In this document: piece by piece, positions 26,810 through 34,531 of the stretch
How the letters are laid out: each line of letters begins with the position of its first letter
Position numbering within the stretch: position 1 is the stretch's first letter
From: Azospirillum brasilense
GTDB taxonomy: Bacteria; Pseudomonadota; Alphaproteobacteria; Azospirillales; Azospirillaceae
NCBI RefSeq assembly: GCF_022023855.1
Contig: NZ_CP059449.1
Span: 558,001 to 622,000 of the forward strand
Reading direction: 5' to 3'
DNA length: 64,000 nt
The notes under the pieces: generated by a model
The model's input: the letters and a program-made list of their open reading frames with translations, nothing else
What the model was told of the DNA's origin: nothing
The model's database searches: none
Translations under genes and position numbers: made by a program

Positions 26810-27055
26810 TCAGCGGTCTTCCCAGTCCGGCTCGTCCGCCTTGAGAAGCTCCAGGAGCCGGGCGACCCGGCCCGAGGGGGGATGCCGCGTCGCCTCCCCC
26901 ATGTAGTCGTCGGCGCCGGTCCAACTGGTGGCCTCCATCAATTCGGCGGGCGTCGCGCCCGTGCCGATGATGCTGGCGATGCGCATGTCGTCCAGGCGCC
27001 CGCAGATGTCGATCACCTGATCGCGGGTGAGCGCCGGCTGATGCTGATCGGGCAT
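26810..27055 (-). CDS. Conserved-looking hypothetical protein (81 aa)
   Basis: ATG 27055 is preceded by AAGGAGGGG, a strong ribosome site. The product MPDQHQPALTRDQVIDICG... looks helical and acidic, with TGATPAELMEATSWTGADDYMGEAT in the middle and a C-terminal LLELLKADEPDWEDR. No domain recognised. It is likely cytosolic. It converges with the MFS gene (42-base gap). Confidence 0.65.
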   Translation of the reverse strand: MPDQHQPALTRDQVIDICGRLDDMRIASIIGTGATPAELMEATSWTGADDYMGEATRHPPSGRVARLLELLKADEPDWEDR

Positions 27056-27475
27056 TCGGAACCCCTCCTTCCCAAATCCGCGTCACACCCGATTTGCGGC
27101 CCATCCGACGCCCGGCGCAACGGCGCAAGGGTGGAAGCCCCGCAGCAACAAGAGGGAGGTGCCTTCCCAGGGGTCGCCGGTCCGAGTCTCCCGGTCCTCC
27201 GCTGGATCTCGATTATCGTCCGAGCAAATCCAGCGCAGCGAAGTCGTCCTTCGGTTGCGCGAACGGCAAAAATCCCACAATGCGGGATAAACAAATGTGC
27301 GCTCTTCGCAGCACAACGGAAAATTCTTACCAAGCTTGGCTCTTTTTCGTGCGGTGGGCCTTTGGTTGGGGGTGCGTTCGCCGCGCGTTCCCGGTATAAA
27401 TGAGCATGGCGGCTATGCGCCGTCTTCAAGAATGAACGGGAGGCTCCCCGCCAGGGCGCGGGCAGCAAGACAGGC
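27056..27475. other. Intergenic region upstream of the LysR gene
   Basis: These 420 bases are more AT-rich in the second half. A stretch near 27172-27200 (GGTCGCCGG followed by TCCGAGTC) resembles a tRNA T-arm, but no matching 5' half or CCA end is present. A possible TATAAA lies at about 27394, downstream of GC-rich sequence. No gene is supported. Confidence 0.45.
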
Positions 27476-28369
27476 ATGATGGACTGGGACAAGCTTCGGG
27501 TCTTCCACGCCGTGGCCGAGGCTGGAAGTTTCACGCACGCCGGCGAGACGCTGAACCTCAGCCAGTCGGCGGTCAGCCGCCAGATCAGCGCGCTGGAGGA
27601 GAGCCTCGGCGTGCCGCTGTTTCACCGGCACGCGCGCGGCCTGATCCTGACCGAGCAGGGCGAGCTTCTGCACCGCACCGCCCGCGACGTCTTCGCCAAG
27701 CTGTCGATGACCGAAGCGATGCTGACCGAAAGTCGGGAGCATCCGAAGGGTCCGCTGCGCGTGACCACCACGGTGGCCTTCGGCTCGACCTGGCTGACCC
27801 CGCGCGTCAACGAGTTCCTGTCGATCTACCCGGACATCCAGCTCACCCTGCTGATCGACGACAACGAGCTGGATCTGGCGATGCGCGAGGCGGACATCGC
27901 CATCCGCATGAACACGCCGCGCCAGCCCGACCTGATCCAGCGCCACCTGATGTCGGTGCATTTCCATCTGTACGCTCATCAGGACTATCTGAAGAAGCGC
28001 GGCGCCCCGAAGATCCCCGCCGACTTGGACGGTCACGACATCGTCGCCTATCCGCCAGACGTCCGCGCGCCCATCGCCAACGTCAACTGGATCAACGAGG
28101 TTGGCGATCCGGCGCCGGGCGCGCGCAAGCCGATCCTGCAGGTCAACAGCATCTACGCCATGTACCGCGCCGTGGAGAGCGGCCTGGGCATCGCCGCCCT
28201 GCCCGACTTCCTGGTGGACGGCAGCAAGGAGCTGACACGCGTCCTGCCCGATGTGGACGGCCCGAAGGTCGACGCCTACTTCGTCTATGCCGAGGAGCTG
28301 CGTCATTCCAAGCGCATCGCGGTGTTCCGCGACTTCCTGGTGAAGAAGGTGGCGGAGTCGGCCTTCTGA
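27476..28369 (+). CDS. LysR family transcriptional regulator
   Basis: The product has 297 aa. The N-terminal winged helix is typical: KLRVFHAVAEAGSFTHAGETLNLSQSAVSRQISALEESLG. A co-inducer domain follows from about residue 90 with GPLRVTTTVAFGSTWLTPRV. Two adjacent ATGs occur at 27476 and 27479. No divergently transcribed partner lies next to it, unlike many LysR genes, so the target is unknown. A strong terminator follows at 28421. Confidence 0.92.
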   Translation: MMDWDKLRVFHAVAEAGSFTHAGETLNLSQSAVSRQISALEESLGVPLFHRHARGLILTEQGELLHRTARDVFAKLSMTEAMLTESREHPKGPLRVTTTVAFGSTWLTPRVNEFLSIYPDIQLTLLIDDNELDLAMREADIAIRMNTPRQPDLIQRHLMSVHFHLYAHQDYLKKRGAPKIPADLDGHDIVAYPPDVRAPIANVNWINEVGDPAPGARKPILQVNSIYAMYRAVESGLGIAALPDFLVDGSKELTRVLPDVDGPKVDAYFVYAEELRHSKRIAVFRDFLVKKVAESAF

Positions 28370-28420
28370 CCCAGCCCAGCCTTTGAGCAGACACCATGTT
28401 TGCCTGTTATTGATGCAAAG

Positions 28421-28456
28421 GCGCCCGGTGAGCCATGCCGGGCGCTTTTCTTTTTG
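28421..28456 (+). terminator. Rho-independent terminator after the LysR gene
   Basis: Stem GCGCCCGG / CCGGGCGC (28421-28428 with 28438-28445, 9-base loop) is followed by TTTTCTTTTTG. It lies about 50 bases after the LysR stop. Confidence 0.9.
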
Positions 28457-28639
28457 TACGGATTGTACCGAAACCCGTCTCGCATCTTTGCAATCCGGTT
28501 GCCGTTTCCCGTGCGAGGCCACCTGCCCTTCAGCACCATACGCATCCGCACGCCAATTTCTCACGTTTATTCAAGCCCTTACAAGCTATGCGGTTCTCGC
28601 ATGGCCGAATTGGATATTTGGGGATGGAATCCTTTGGGC

Positions 28640-28800
28640 AGAATGGTCAAATCTTGGGCGTTGGATGTTGCGCCGCAGCATCCGGCGTTTCGTCCCGGAA
28701 GCCCGCTTCCGGGGTTGGGTCCTCGGACCCAGCGTCTCCCAGACGTGAAGCCTCCCTGTTCAACTCGCCGCTAGCCCAATGGGTTAGCGGCAGTTTTTTT
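28640..28800 (+). ncRNA. Candidate structured small RNA ending in a strong terminator
   Basis: Between the LysR terminator and the next (minus-strand) gene there is no plausible coding frame. Instead four consecutive hairpins lead into a terminator: a 13-bp stem 28659-28671/28675-28687, an 8-bp perfect stem 28694-28701/28706-28713 with a CCCG loop, a 7-bp stem 28716-28722/28725-28731, and a 5-bp stem 28733-28737/28741-28745. The terminator stem is 28767-28777/28781-28791 plus seven U. As the LysR message ends upstream, this RNA needs its own promoter; the 5' end is a guess. The segment GAAGCCUCC near 28747 recalls 6S RNA, but no 6S-like rod or zapA neighbour is seen. Confidence 0.6.
28767..28800 (+). 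terminator. Rho-independent terminator of the candidate small RNA
   Basis: An 11-bp stem (GCCGCTAGCCC / GGGTTAGCGGC, one G-U pair) with a 3-base loop is followed by AG and seven T. No protein gene on this strand ends nearby. Confidence 0.9.
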
Positions 28801-28842
28801 GTCGGGATGGCAAAGACTATTTTGGCGGGAGCGGCCGGCGCG

Positions 28843-29238
28843 CTATCGGACGTCGGGAAGCCGGGCTCCTTCACGGGCGTAGATCTGGCGCGGCGCGCAA
28901 TATTCATCGAGTTGCACCACCACGGCTCCGGGTTGGCTGTTCAAGCCCACCCAAGCATCGTAGCCAACGATGTCCCCCGGTATGTTGCGATACAGGCCGT
29001 AGGCAAGATAGCGGACGTCGGACACCGGTATCCGCACCCCGGCAAGGGAGGAGGCGACGGCCTCGTTGCAGCGGTTCGGGCTGAGCCGATCCAGGGCACT
29101 CACCGCGCCGGGTTCGGCGGCGGCCTGCGGCGGCGGGCTAAGCCCGGCGCAGGCCGCCACAAGCACCACCGACGCGACGGCTCCACCCCGTTGGAGCGCC
29201 CGGAGGCACTCTGCCCTTCCGCCTGTTCCGCCCATCAT
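28843..29238 (-). CDS. Small putative lipoprotein (131 aa)
   Basis: The ATG at 29236-29238 (followed by a second ATG) has AGGAGG eight bases upstream; the frame continues further but without a ribosome site. A signal peptide ends at the lipobox VLVAAC. The mature part has SPNRCNEAVASSLAGVRIPVSDVRYLAYGLYRN and one more Cys near the C-terminus (DEYCAPRQIYA). No family is recognised. It is predicted to be envelope-anchored. It ends 42 bases past the candidate small RNA's terminator on the opposite strand. Confidence 0.7.
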   Translation of the reverse strand: MMGGTGGRAECLRALQRGGAVASVVLVAACAGLSPPPQAAAEPGAVSALDRLSPNRCNEAVASSLAGVRIPVSDVRYLAYGLYRNIPGDIVGYDAWVGLNSQPGAVVVQLDEYCAPRQIYAREGARLPDVR

Positions 29239-29332
29239 CGGATCATCCTCCTGCACGCCGCTCCTTCGTCCCCTCGGATCAACAGGCAGGAGGACGTCCT
29301 GTGCCGGGGCGCCAACCCACGGCCAGAGCGCC

Positions 29333-29887
29333 TCAATCCACCACTTTGATGCCCTTGGGGCGGTTCGTCTCGGTCGGCAGATGATCGGCGGACAGGACAC
29401 GCTGGTAGGTGCCGTTCGTCTGCACCATCACGCGCTGGCCGGGACCGAAAATCGGCTCGTTGGTTGCCTGCTCCTGCACGATGGTGATCGTGCGGCCGGT
29501 GGCGAGCGTCACCACATACTCGATCCCGGTGCGGTCCGAAATCGCCTGTTCGGCCACGGCGCCGGCCACGGCGCCCACCAGCGCACCGCCCAGGATCGCC
29601 GCCACGTTGCCGGAGCCCTTGCCGACGTTGGACATCGCCAACCCGCCGGCAGCGCCGCCGACCAGCCCGCCGGCCCCCGTGTTCTGCCCCTGGATGTCCA
29701 CCGGACGGGTCGCCATCACGGTGCCGAACTCGACCGAGGTCGCTTGGCCGACATCCCGGTAGCTGTAGCGGTTCTGGCTCTGGCCGGCACAGGCGCCGAG
29801 CGACAGGACCGTCAGCCCCAGCATCGCCGCGGCCAGACCACGCTTCATCGATCGACGGTGTTTCGTTTCTTTATCAAGGAAGGACAT
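29333..29887 (-). CDS. Outer-membrane lipoprotein with glycine-zipper 2TM domain (SlyB-like)
   Basis: The product has 184 aa from ATG 29887, which has GAGGG four bases before it; the ATG at 29848 is an alternative. The signal ends at LSLGAC. The Gly-zipper is residues about 90-130 (GGLVGGAAGGLAMSNVGKG and ILGGALVGAVAGAVAEQAI), followed by a β-rich C-terminal part (YVVTLATGRTITIVQEQ). This is the SlyB/Pcp lipoprotein architecture, an abundant outer-membrane protein that supports envelope integrity. Confidence 0.85.
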   Translation of the reverse strand: MSFLDKETKHRRSMKRGLAAAMLGLTVLSLGACAGQSQNRYSYRDVGQATSVEFGTVMATRPVDIQGQNTGAGGLVGGAAGGLAMSNVGKGSGNVAAILGGALVGAVAGAVAEQAISDRTGIEYVVTLATGRTITIVQEQATNEPIFGPGQRVMVQTNGTYQRVLSADHLPTETNRPKGIKVVD

Positions 29888-30062
29888 CGCACCCTCATGC
29901 ACGCACAGCGCGGCACCCCGAACTGGGCGCCACCGCCGCGAGCATGGGCGGGCAGCGGGCCGTTGTCCATGCGAGAATACGTCATTGCGGTGCCGTTCCT
30001 GCGACACCCATTCCTTTCAGACTGGTCTTTTTAGACAGGAAGCCTCGAAGCGGACCGGCCCG

Positions 30063-30467
30063 TCACCAGCCCCGGCCCGACGACCATCCGCCATAGAACT
30101 GCACGCTCGGCCCCGGATAGGGACGGGGCCCCCAATCGTTGCGCCAGGCGCGGTGGTGGTGGTGACGGGGCGGCGGTCCCCAATAGGGGGGCGGGGCGAC
30201 CACGATGGGCGGCGGCGGGCGGTAGCCCGGCACGACGATCACCCGGCTTCCCGGCGGCGGCACGATCACCGAAGGACCGCCATAGGGAGAACCGCCGTAC
30301 CAGGAGCCGCGGTCCCGCGGGCCATGCGCGTCCGCCGCCGTGGGAAGAACGGCCAGCGCCAGCGCACCGGCGATGCCCAGCACCGCGATGCGGGCCGCCG
30401 GACGGAACACCGCGGCCACGCCCGGAAGACGCATGCGGTGGAGGAACGTGGGGATCAGCGCGCTCAT
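30063..30467 (-). CDS. Secreted Pro/Gly/His-rich small protein
   Basis: The product has 134 aa. An extended signal peptide ends near LPTAADA, so the mature chain should be periplasmic or surface-exposed. The rest is low complexity: SWYGGSPYGGPSVIVPPPGS, PPPPIVVAPPPYWGPPP and a HHHH run that could bind metal. Similar short Pro/Tyr-rich exported proteins are common in alphaproteobacteria, without known role. The gene ends 61 bases from an AT-rich gap upstream of the glycine-zipper gene. Confidence 0.65.
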   Translation of the reverse strand: MSALIPTFLHRMRLPGVAAVFRPAARIAVLGIAGALALAVLPTAADAHGPRDRGSWYGGSPYGGPSVIVPPPGSRVIVVPGYRPPPPIVVAPPPYWGPPPRHHHHRAWRNDWGPRPYPGPSVQFYGGWSSGRGW

Positions 30468-30590
30468 GCCGGACTTCCTTCGCAGGTCCGGCGGCGCCCC
30501 TCGACCGAAATCCGTCGGCCGAAGCCCGGCGCCGCCTCACTGGGATGAACAGGCGGTCCCGCCGGACTATTCCCGGACGACCGGATGGCC

Positions 30591-31430
30591 TCAATGGCTC
30601 ATCAGGACCGGAACCGTCATATGCTCCAGCATGTAGCGGGTCATGCCGCCCAGCACTTGTTCGCGCAGCCGCGAGCGGCCATAGGCGCCCATGACCAGCA
30701 GATCGCAGGATTCGTCGGCGACCGTGTTCAGCAGCGTGTCGCCCGGATCGATCTGATCGGTCACGATGTGGGTGGCCTCCACACGGCAGCCGTGGCGCGA
30801 CAGATGCTTGGCGATGTCGGCGCCCGGCTCGTCGCCGATGCCGGCAGGACCGGCCTTGGGGTTAACGGCCATCACCACCACGCGCTTGGCGGCGGTCAGG
30901 ATGGGCATCGCGTCGGCCACCGCGCGGGCCGCTTCACGGCTGCCGTTCCAGGCCACCAGCACGCGCTCCCCGATGTGAGGGAAAGAGCCGGCGTAGGGCA
31001 CGACCAGCAGCGGACGCCCGCATTCGAACACCAGATCCTGCGGCAGAGCGATCGGGCGGTCACGGTCGCGGTGCGGATCGGCCTGCCCGATCACCACCAC
31101 GTCGGCGTAGCGCCCATGCAGCGCCGCGCTGTCCGTCGGGTGGCCGTAGAGGACCCGCCATTCCGAGCGGTCGGTCAGGCCGTTGCGGCGCACCGCGTCG
31201 GTGAAGAGAGCCTCCGCCCTGGCGGTCTGGTTCTCGGTGTAGCCGCGCTGCATGGCGCGCACCTCGTCCGGCAGTTCCGCCTCGACATAGCCCGGCAGGG
31301 TCAGCGGAACGATGGGGTAGAGGCCGGTGATGTGGCTGTCGGTGCGCGCGGCCAGTTGGGCGGCGGCATCGATTCGCGCCGCAGCGGCGGCGGTGTCGTC
31401 GACGACCACCAGCAGATCCTTGAGTGCCAT
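30591..31430 (-). CDS. Universal stress protein with two Usp domains
   Basis: The product has 279 aa from ATG 31430, preceded by GGGAG. Two UspA folds are in tandem: the first begins LKDLLVVVDDTAAAAARI, the second GERVLVAWNGSREAARAV. Only the second has the ATP-binding signature G-x2-G-x9-G-S/T-like stretch GAYGRSRLREQVLGGMTRYML, so the two halves probably differ in nucleotide binding. Role: stress survival, cytosolic. A perfect inverted repeat at 31521 lies about 90 bases upstream. Confidence 0.9.
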   Translation of the reverse strand: MALKDLLVVVDDTAAAAARIDAAAQLAARTDSHITGLYPIVPLTLPGYVEAELPDEVRAMQRGYTENQTARAEALFTDAVRRNGLTDRSEWRVLYGHPTDSAALHGRYADVVVIGQADPHRDRDRPIALPQDLVFECGRPLLVVPYAGSFPHIGERVLVAWNGSREAARAVADAMPILTAAKRVVVMAVNPKAGPAGIGDEPGADIAKHLSRHGCRVEATHIVTDQIDPGDTLLNTVADESCDLLVMGAYGRSRLREQVLGGMTRYMLEHMTVPVLMSH

Positions 31431-31888
31431 GGCGATTCTCCCTCGCTCGCGCGGGTGGGCGATCGTTGTGCACCACCTCTTCTCGCGCATTGGTCGAAAT
31501 TATAGCCCGGCATGGCCCTCTCTGACGATGGTCAGAATAGGGAACGCTGGCATGACGCATCTGCGCGCGCCGCCGGTCCGATCGCCGGCCTAGGATTCGA
31601 CCATTCGTGACCTTTCGCAGCCCCGGCAACCTGCCGTGGTCCGGCACGGATCGGCACGCCGCCTCCGGCCCCGCCCGCCACCGATGCCGCAAAATCAATC
31701 GCCGCCAATCGAAACATCAACCGTGATTTGCATGAATACCCGAGTATGAAGGTCGGTTCTGTCGTCGGGCAACTATAGTGGGGCGATGCTTTCCACCGTC
31801 TTCGGCGGCTTTGGTTTTGACGGGCAGGCATTCTTTCGCGTAAGTGTTGATCGTGGTTTTCCCAACGGTGTCTCGACCATTCCCGCCC
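31431..31888. other. Divergent intergenic region with an inverted repeat
   Basis: These 458 bases separate the universal stress gene and the EAL gene. The only clear structure is the 16-base palindrome at 31521. Around 31700-31780 the composition is AT-richer (AATCAATCG, CATCAACCG), a likely promoter zone for the EAL gene. No supported coding frame. Confidence 0.5.
31521..31536. promoter_or_regulatory. Perfect palindrome, possible operator of the stress protein gene
   Basis: TCTGAC-GATG-GTCAGA has 6-bp arms with a 4-base spacer. The geometry equals a CRP/FNR-family site (5-6 bp arms, N4), but the half-site CTGAC differs from TTGAT/TTGAC. It is centred about 98 bases upstream of the universal stress protein ATG. 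Confidence 0.4.
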
Positions 31889-33637
31889 ATGAAGCCGGAC
31901 CCTCACCTCGCCTCCCTTGCCGCAGCCCTGTCCGGCACCGCTTCCGGGGCTCCGGCGCTCGACACCCTGCGGCAGCTTCTCGACGTCATACCGGCGATGG
32001 TCGGCCTGCTCGACACGCAGCGGCGGCACCTCTACGCCAACCAGGCGTATCTGGACTATATGGGCCGCAAGCTGGACTCCCTCATCGGGACCACGGTGGG
32101 CGACATCCTCGGGCCGGAGACCCAGCGCAACAACAGCGCCGCGGTTGAGCGCGCGCTGGACGGCGAGACGGTGCAGGTGGAGGGCTGGCTTCCCCGATCC
32201 GGCGGCGGCAACGACTACGTGACGCGGGTGCACGCGCCCTACCGCGGCCCGGACGGCTCCATCGCCGGCTATTTCGTCATCATGCAGAACATGACGGAGC
32301 GGCGGCGCACCCAGGACGACCTCTTCCGGCTGGCCTACTACGACCCGGTGACCGGGCTGGCGAACCGGCTCCTGCTGGTCAAGCACATGGCCGATTTCCA
32401 CGGCATGGGGGAACCCTTCACGCTGGTCATCGTGGATTTCGACCGCTTCGTCGACGTGCGCACCAGCCTGGGCCAGAGCTTCGCCAACGAGATCCTGACC
32501 GACGTCGCCACGCGGCTGAGCGTGCGGGCCGGTTCGGTGGACCTGATCGCCCGCATCAGCGACCACGCCTTCGCGCTGCTGATCGGCGGCACGCAGGACC
32601 CGCTGGCGGTGGAGGAGCGGCTGACCACCATCGCGTCGCTGGTCCGCTCCGCCAAGACGGCGTCGGGCGCCTCGGTTTTCCTGTCGGCCAGCATCGGCGT
32701 CGCCGCTTCCTGCGACACCCACACCCGGCCCGAGGACGTGCTGCGCGACGCGGAGATCGCCACCGGCCGCGCCCGCGAGCAGGGCGGCGGGCGCCACGCC
32801 TGGTTCGACCCGGCCATGCACGCCCGCGTCGTCGAGCAGGTGCGGCTGGAGCACGACCTGCGCCGCGCCCTGGAGCGCGGCGAGGAGCTGTGGGTCGCCT
32901 ACCAGCCGATCGTCGAGATGGTCACCGGCGGTCTGGCCGGATTCGAGGCGCTGGTGCGCTGGAACCATCCGGAGCGCGGCAACATCCCCCCCGGCGTCTT
33001 CATTCCGATCGCCGAGAGCACCGGCCTGATCGTCACGCTGGGCGCCTGGGTGCTGCGCGAGGCGTGCCGGCAGATCGCCGCATGGCAGGATCAGCGCCTG
33101 CCCGGCTCCGCCAATCTGTTCATGAGCATCAACCTGTCCACCCGCCAGTTGAACGACCCCGACATGGTCTCGCTGGTGCGCGACGTTCTGCGCGAAACCG
33201 GGGCCGAGCCGTCCTGGATCAAGCTGGAGATCACCGAAAGCGCGGTCATGGAAAAGGCCGAGCAGTCGATCCGCCTGCTGCAGACCCTGCGCGGGCTGGG
33301 CATCAAGATGTCCATCGACGACTTCGGCACCGGCTATTCGTCGCTGTCCTACCTGCACAAGCTGCCCATCGACAGTCTGAAGGTGGACCGCTCCTTCGTC
33401 ATGGCCATGCACCAGTCGGAGGAAAACCGCGCCATCGTCCGCATCATCATGGATCTGGCGCGGCTCCTCGGCTTCGACGTCATCGCCGAGGGCATCGAGA
33501 CGAGCGCCGACGCCAACCTGCTGCGCGCGCTCGCCTGCGACTATGGGCAGGGCTACCATTTCGCCCGCCCGATGCCCGCCGCCGACGCCGACCGGCTGGT
33601 CGGCGCGGAGCATCTGCCCTGGCAGGTGCCGCGCTGA
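31889..33637 (+). CDS. PAS, degenerate GGDEF and EAL protein (probable c-di-GMP phosphodiesterase)
   Basis: The product has 582 aa from ATG 31889. It has an N-terminal PAS domain (residues about 25-130, QLLDVIPAMVGLLDTQRRHLY), then a GGDEF domain (about 145-305) whose signature reads RISDHAFALL instead of GGDEF, so it should not make c-di-GMP. A complete EAL domain follows (about 320-575) with EALVRW, NLSTRQ, ITES, DDFGTGYSSLSYL, KVDRSF, EGIET and GYHFARP. The enzymatic residues of the EAL part are intact, predicting hydrolysis of c-di-GMP gated by the PAS domain. No signal peptide, so cytosolic. No clear ribosome site. Confidence 0.92.
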   Translation: MKPDPHLASLAAALSGTASGAPALDTLRQLLDVIPAMVGLLDTQRRHLYANQAYLDYMGRKLDSLIGTTVGDILGPETQRNNSAAVERALDGETVQVEGWLPRSGGGNDYVTRVHAPYRGPDGSIAGYFVIMQNMTERRRTQDDLFRLAYYDPVTGLANRLLLVKHMADFHGMGEPFTLVIVDFDRFVDVRTSLGQSFANEILTDVATRLSVRAGSVDLIARISDHAFALLIGGTQDPLAVEERLTTIASLVRSAKTASGASVFLSASIGVAASCDTHTRPEDVLRDAEIATGRAREQGGGRHAWFDPAMHARVVEQVRLEHDLRRALERGEELWVAYQPIVEMVTGGLAGFEALVRWNHPERGNIPPGVFIPIAESTGLIVTLGAWVLREACRQIAAWQDQRLPGSANLFMSINLSTRQLNDPDMVSLVRDVLRETGAEPSWIKLEITESAVMEKAEQSIRLLQTLRGLGIKMSIDDFGTGYSSLSYLHKLPIDSLKVDRSFVMAMHQSEENRAIVRIIMDLARLLGFDVIAEGIETSADANLLRALACDYGQGYHFARPMPAADADRLVGAEHLPWQVPR

Positions 33638-33687
33638 GCGGCTGATGCCGCTCAGTTTTGGAAACGGAGCGGCACCCCCTTGTCCAC

Positions 33688-34323
33688 TCAATAGTAAGGG
33701 TCACCGAGCCCTTCGGCCTCGAACGTCGCCTTGACGGCGGGACGGTCCAGCACACGGGCGAGGTAGGGGCCGAGGTTGGGCAGTCTGCGCGCCGGCGTGC
33801 CCATGAAGCGGGTCCAGCGGGCCAGCATGAACAGGTAGGGATCGACGGCGCTGTAGCGGTCACCCAGGAACCACGCCCTATCACCCAGTTGACGGTCCAG
33901 CAGCGTGAAGCGCTCCAGCAGCCGCGCTTCCGCCATGGCCTTGACCGAGGCCTGCGCCTCCGCCCCTTCGGCGTGACGCTCCGGGTAGAAATAGACCAGC
34001 ATGTCGGCCTGGACGGTGTTGGTCAGGAAGACCAGCCACTGGTAGAAATGCGCGCGCTCCGCCGTGCCGGGCGCGGGGGCCAGCCCGGCGGCCGGGTGCG
34101 AATCGGCCAGATGCAGGCAGATCGCCGCCGCCTCGAACAGCACGAGATCGCCGTCGACCAGAGTCGGCACCCGTCCGTTGGGGTTCAGCCGCAGATAGTC
34201 CGGCGCCTTGTGCGCGGCGGTGGCGCGGTCCAGCAGGACCAGATCAAAGGGCTGCCCAATCTCGCGCAGCAGGATGTGCGGCGCCATCGACGCGCTGCTC
34301 GGCATTCCATACAAGGTGATCAT
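33688..34323 (-). CDS. Glutathione S-transferase family protein
   Basis: The product has 211 aa from ATG 34323 (MITLYGMPSSASMAPHI), with AAGGGGAACG upstream. The thioredoxin-fold part has LNPNGRVPTLVDGDLVLFEAAAICLHLAD. The helical domain has WFLGDRYSAVDPYLFMLARW, the N-capping Ser-x-x-Asp box. Ser at position 9-10 could be the thiolate-activating residue. It is divergent from the aminotransferase; substrate unknown. Confidence 0.9.
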   Translation of the reverse strand: MITLYGMPSSASMAPHILLREIGQPFDLVLLDRATAAHKAPDYLRLNPNGRVPTLVDGDLVLFEAAAICLHLADSHPAAGLAPAPGTAERAHFYQWLVFLTNTVQADMLVYFYPERHAEGAEAQASVKAMAEARLLERFTLLDRQLGDRAWFLGDRYSAVDPYLFMLARWTRFMGTPARRLPNLGPYLARVLDRPAVKATFEAEGLGDPYY

Positions 34324-34531
34324 CGTTCCCCTTACCTTCCGAAACCCCGGAGCTTGTGCAACGGGCCTGGGCGCCATGCAGGATGGGAATGCCCGCCCCA
34401 CCCCCCGATTCTCCGGCTTTGTCAGGAGGACCAACCATGCCTATGATCGGGAGCGCCGTTTAACATTTTCAACAGCGGCGAACCAGCATCGGCAACGACC
34501 GACTCCGGCAGCGAACACAGGGATAGAGATC

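Noticed and set aside
28458..28774. Short open frames over the candidate RNA
   Set aside because: No ribosome sites or coherent proteins; the sequence is explained better by stems and terminator.
28640..28800. Naming the candidate RNA as 6S RNA
   Set aside because: Only a short GAAGCCUCC match is seen; the fold is a chain of hairpins rather than a 6S rod, and zapA is not nearby.
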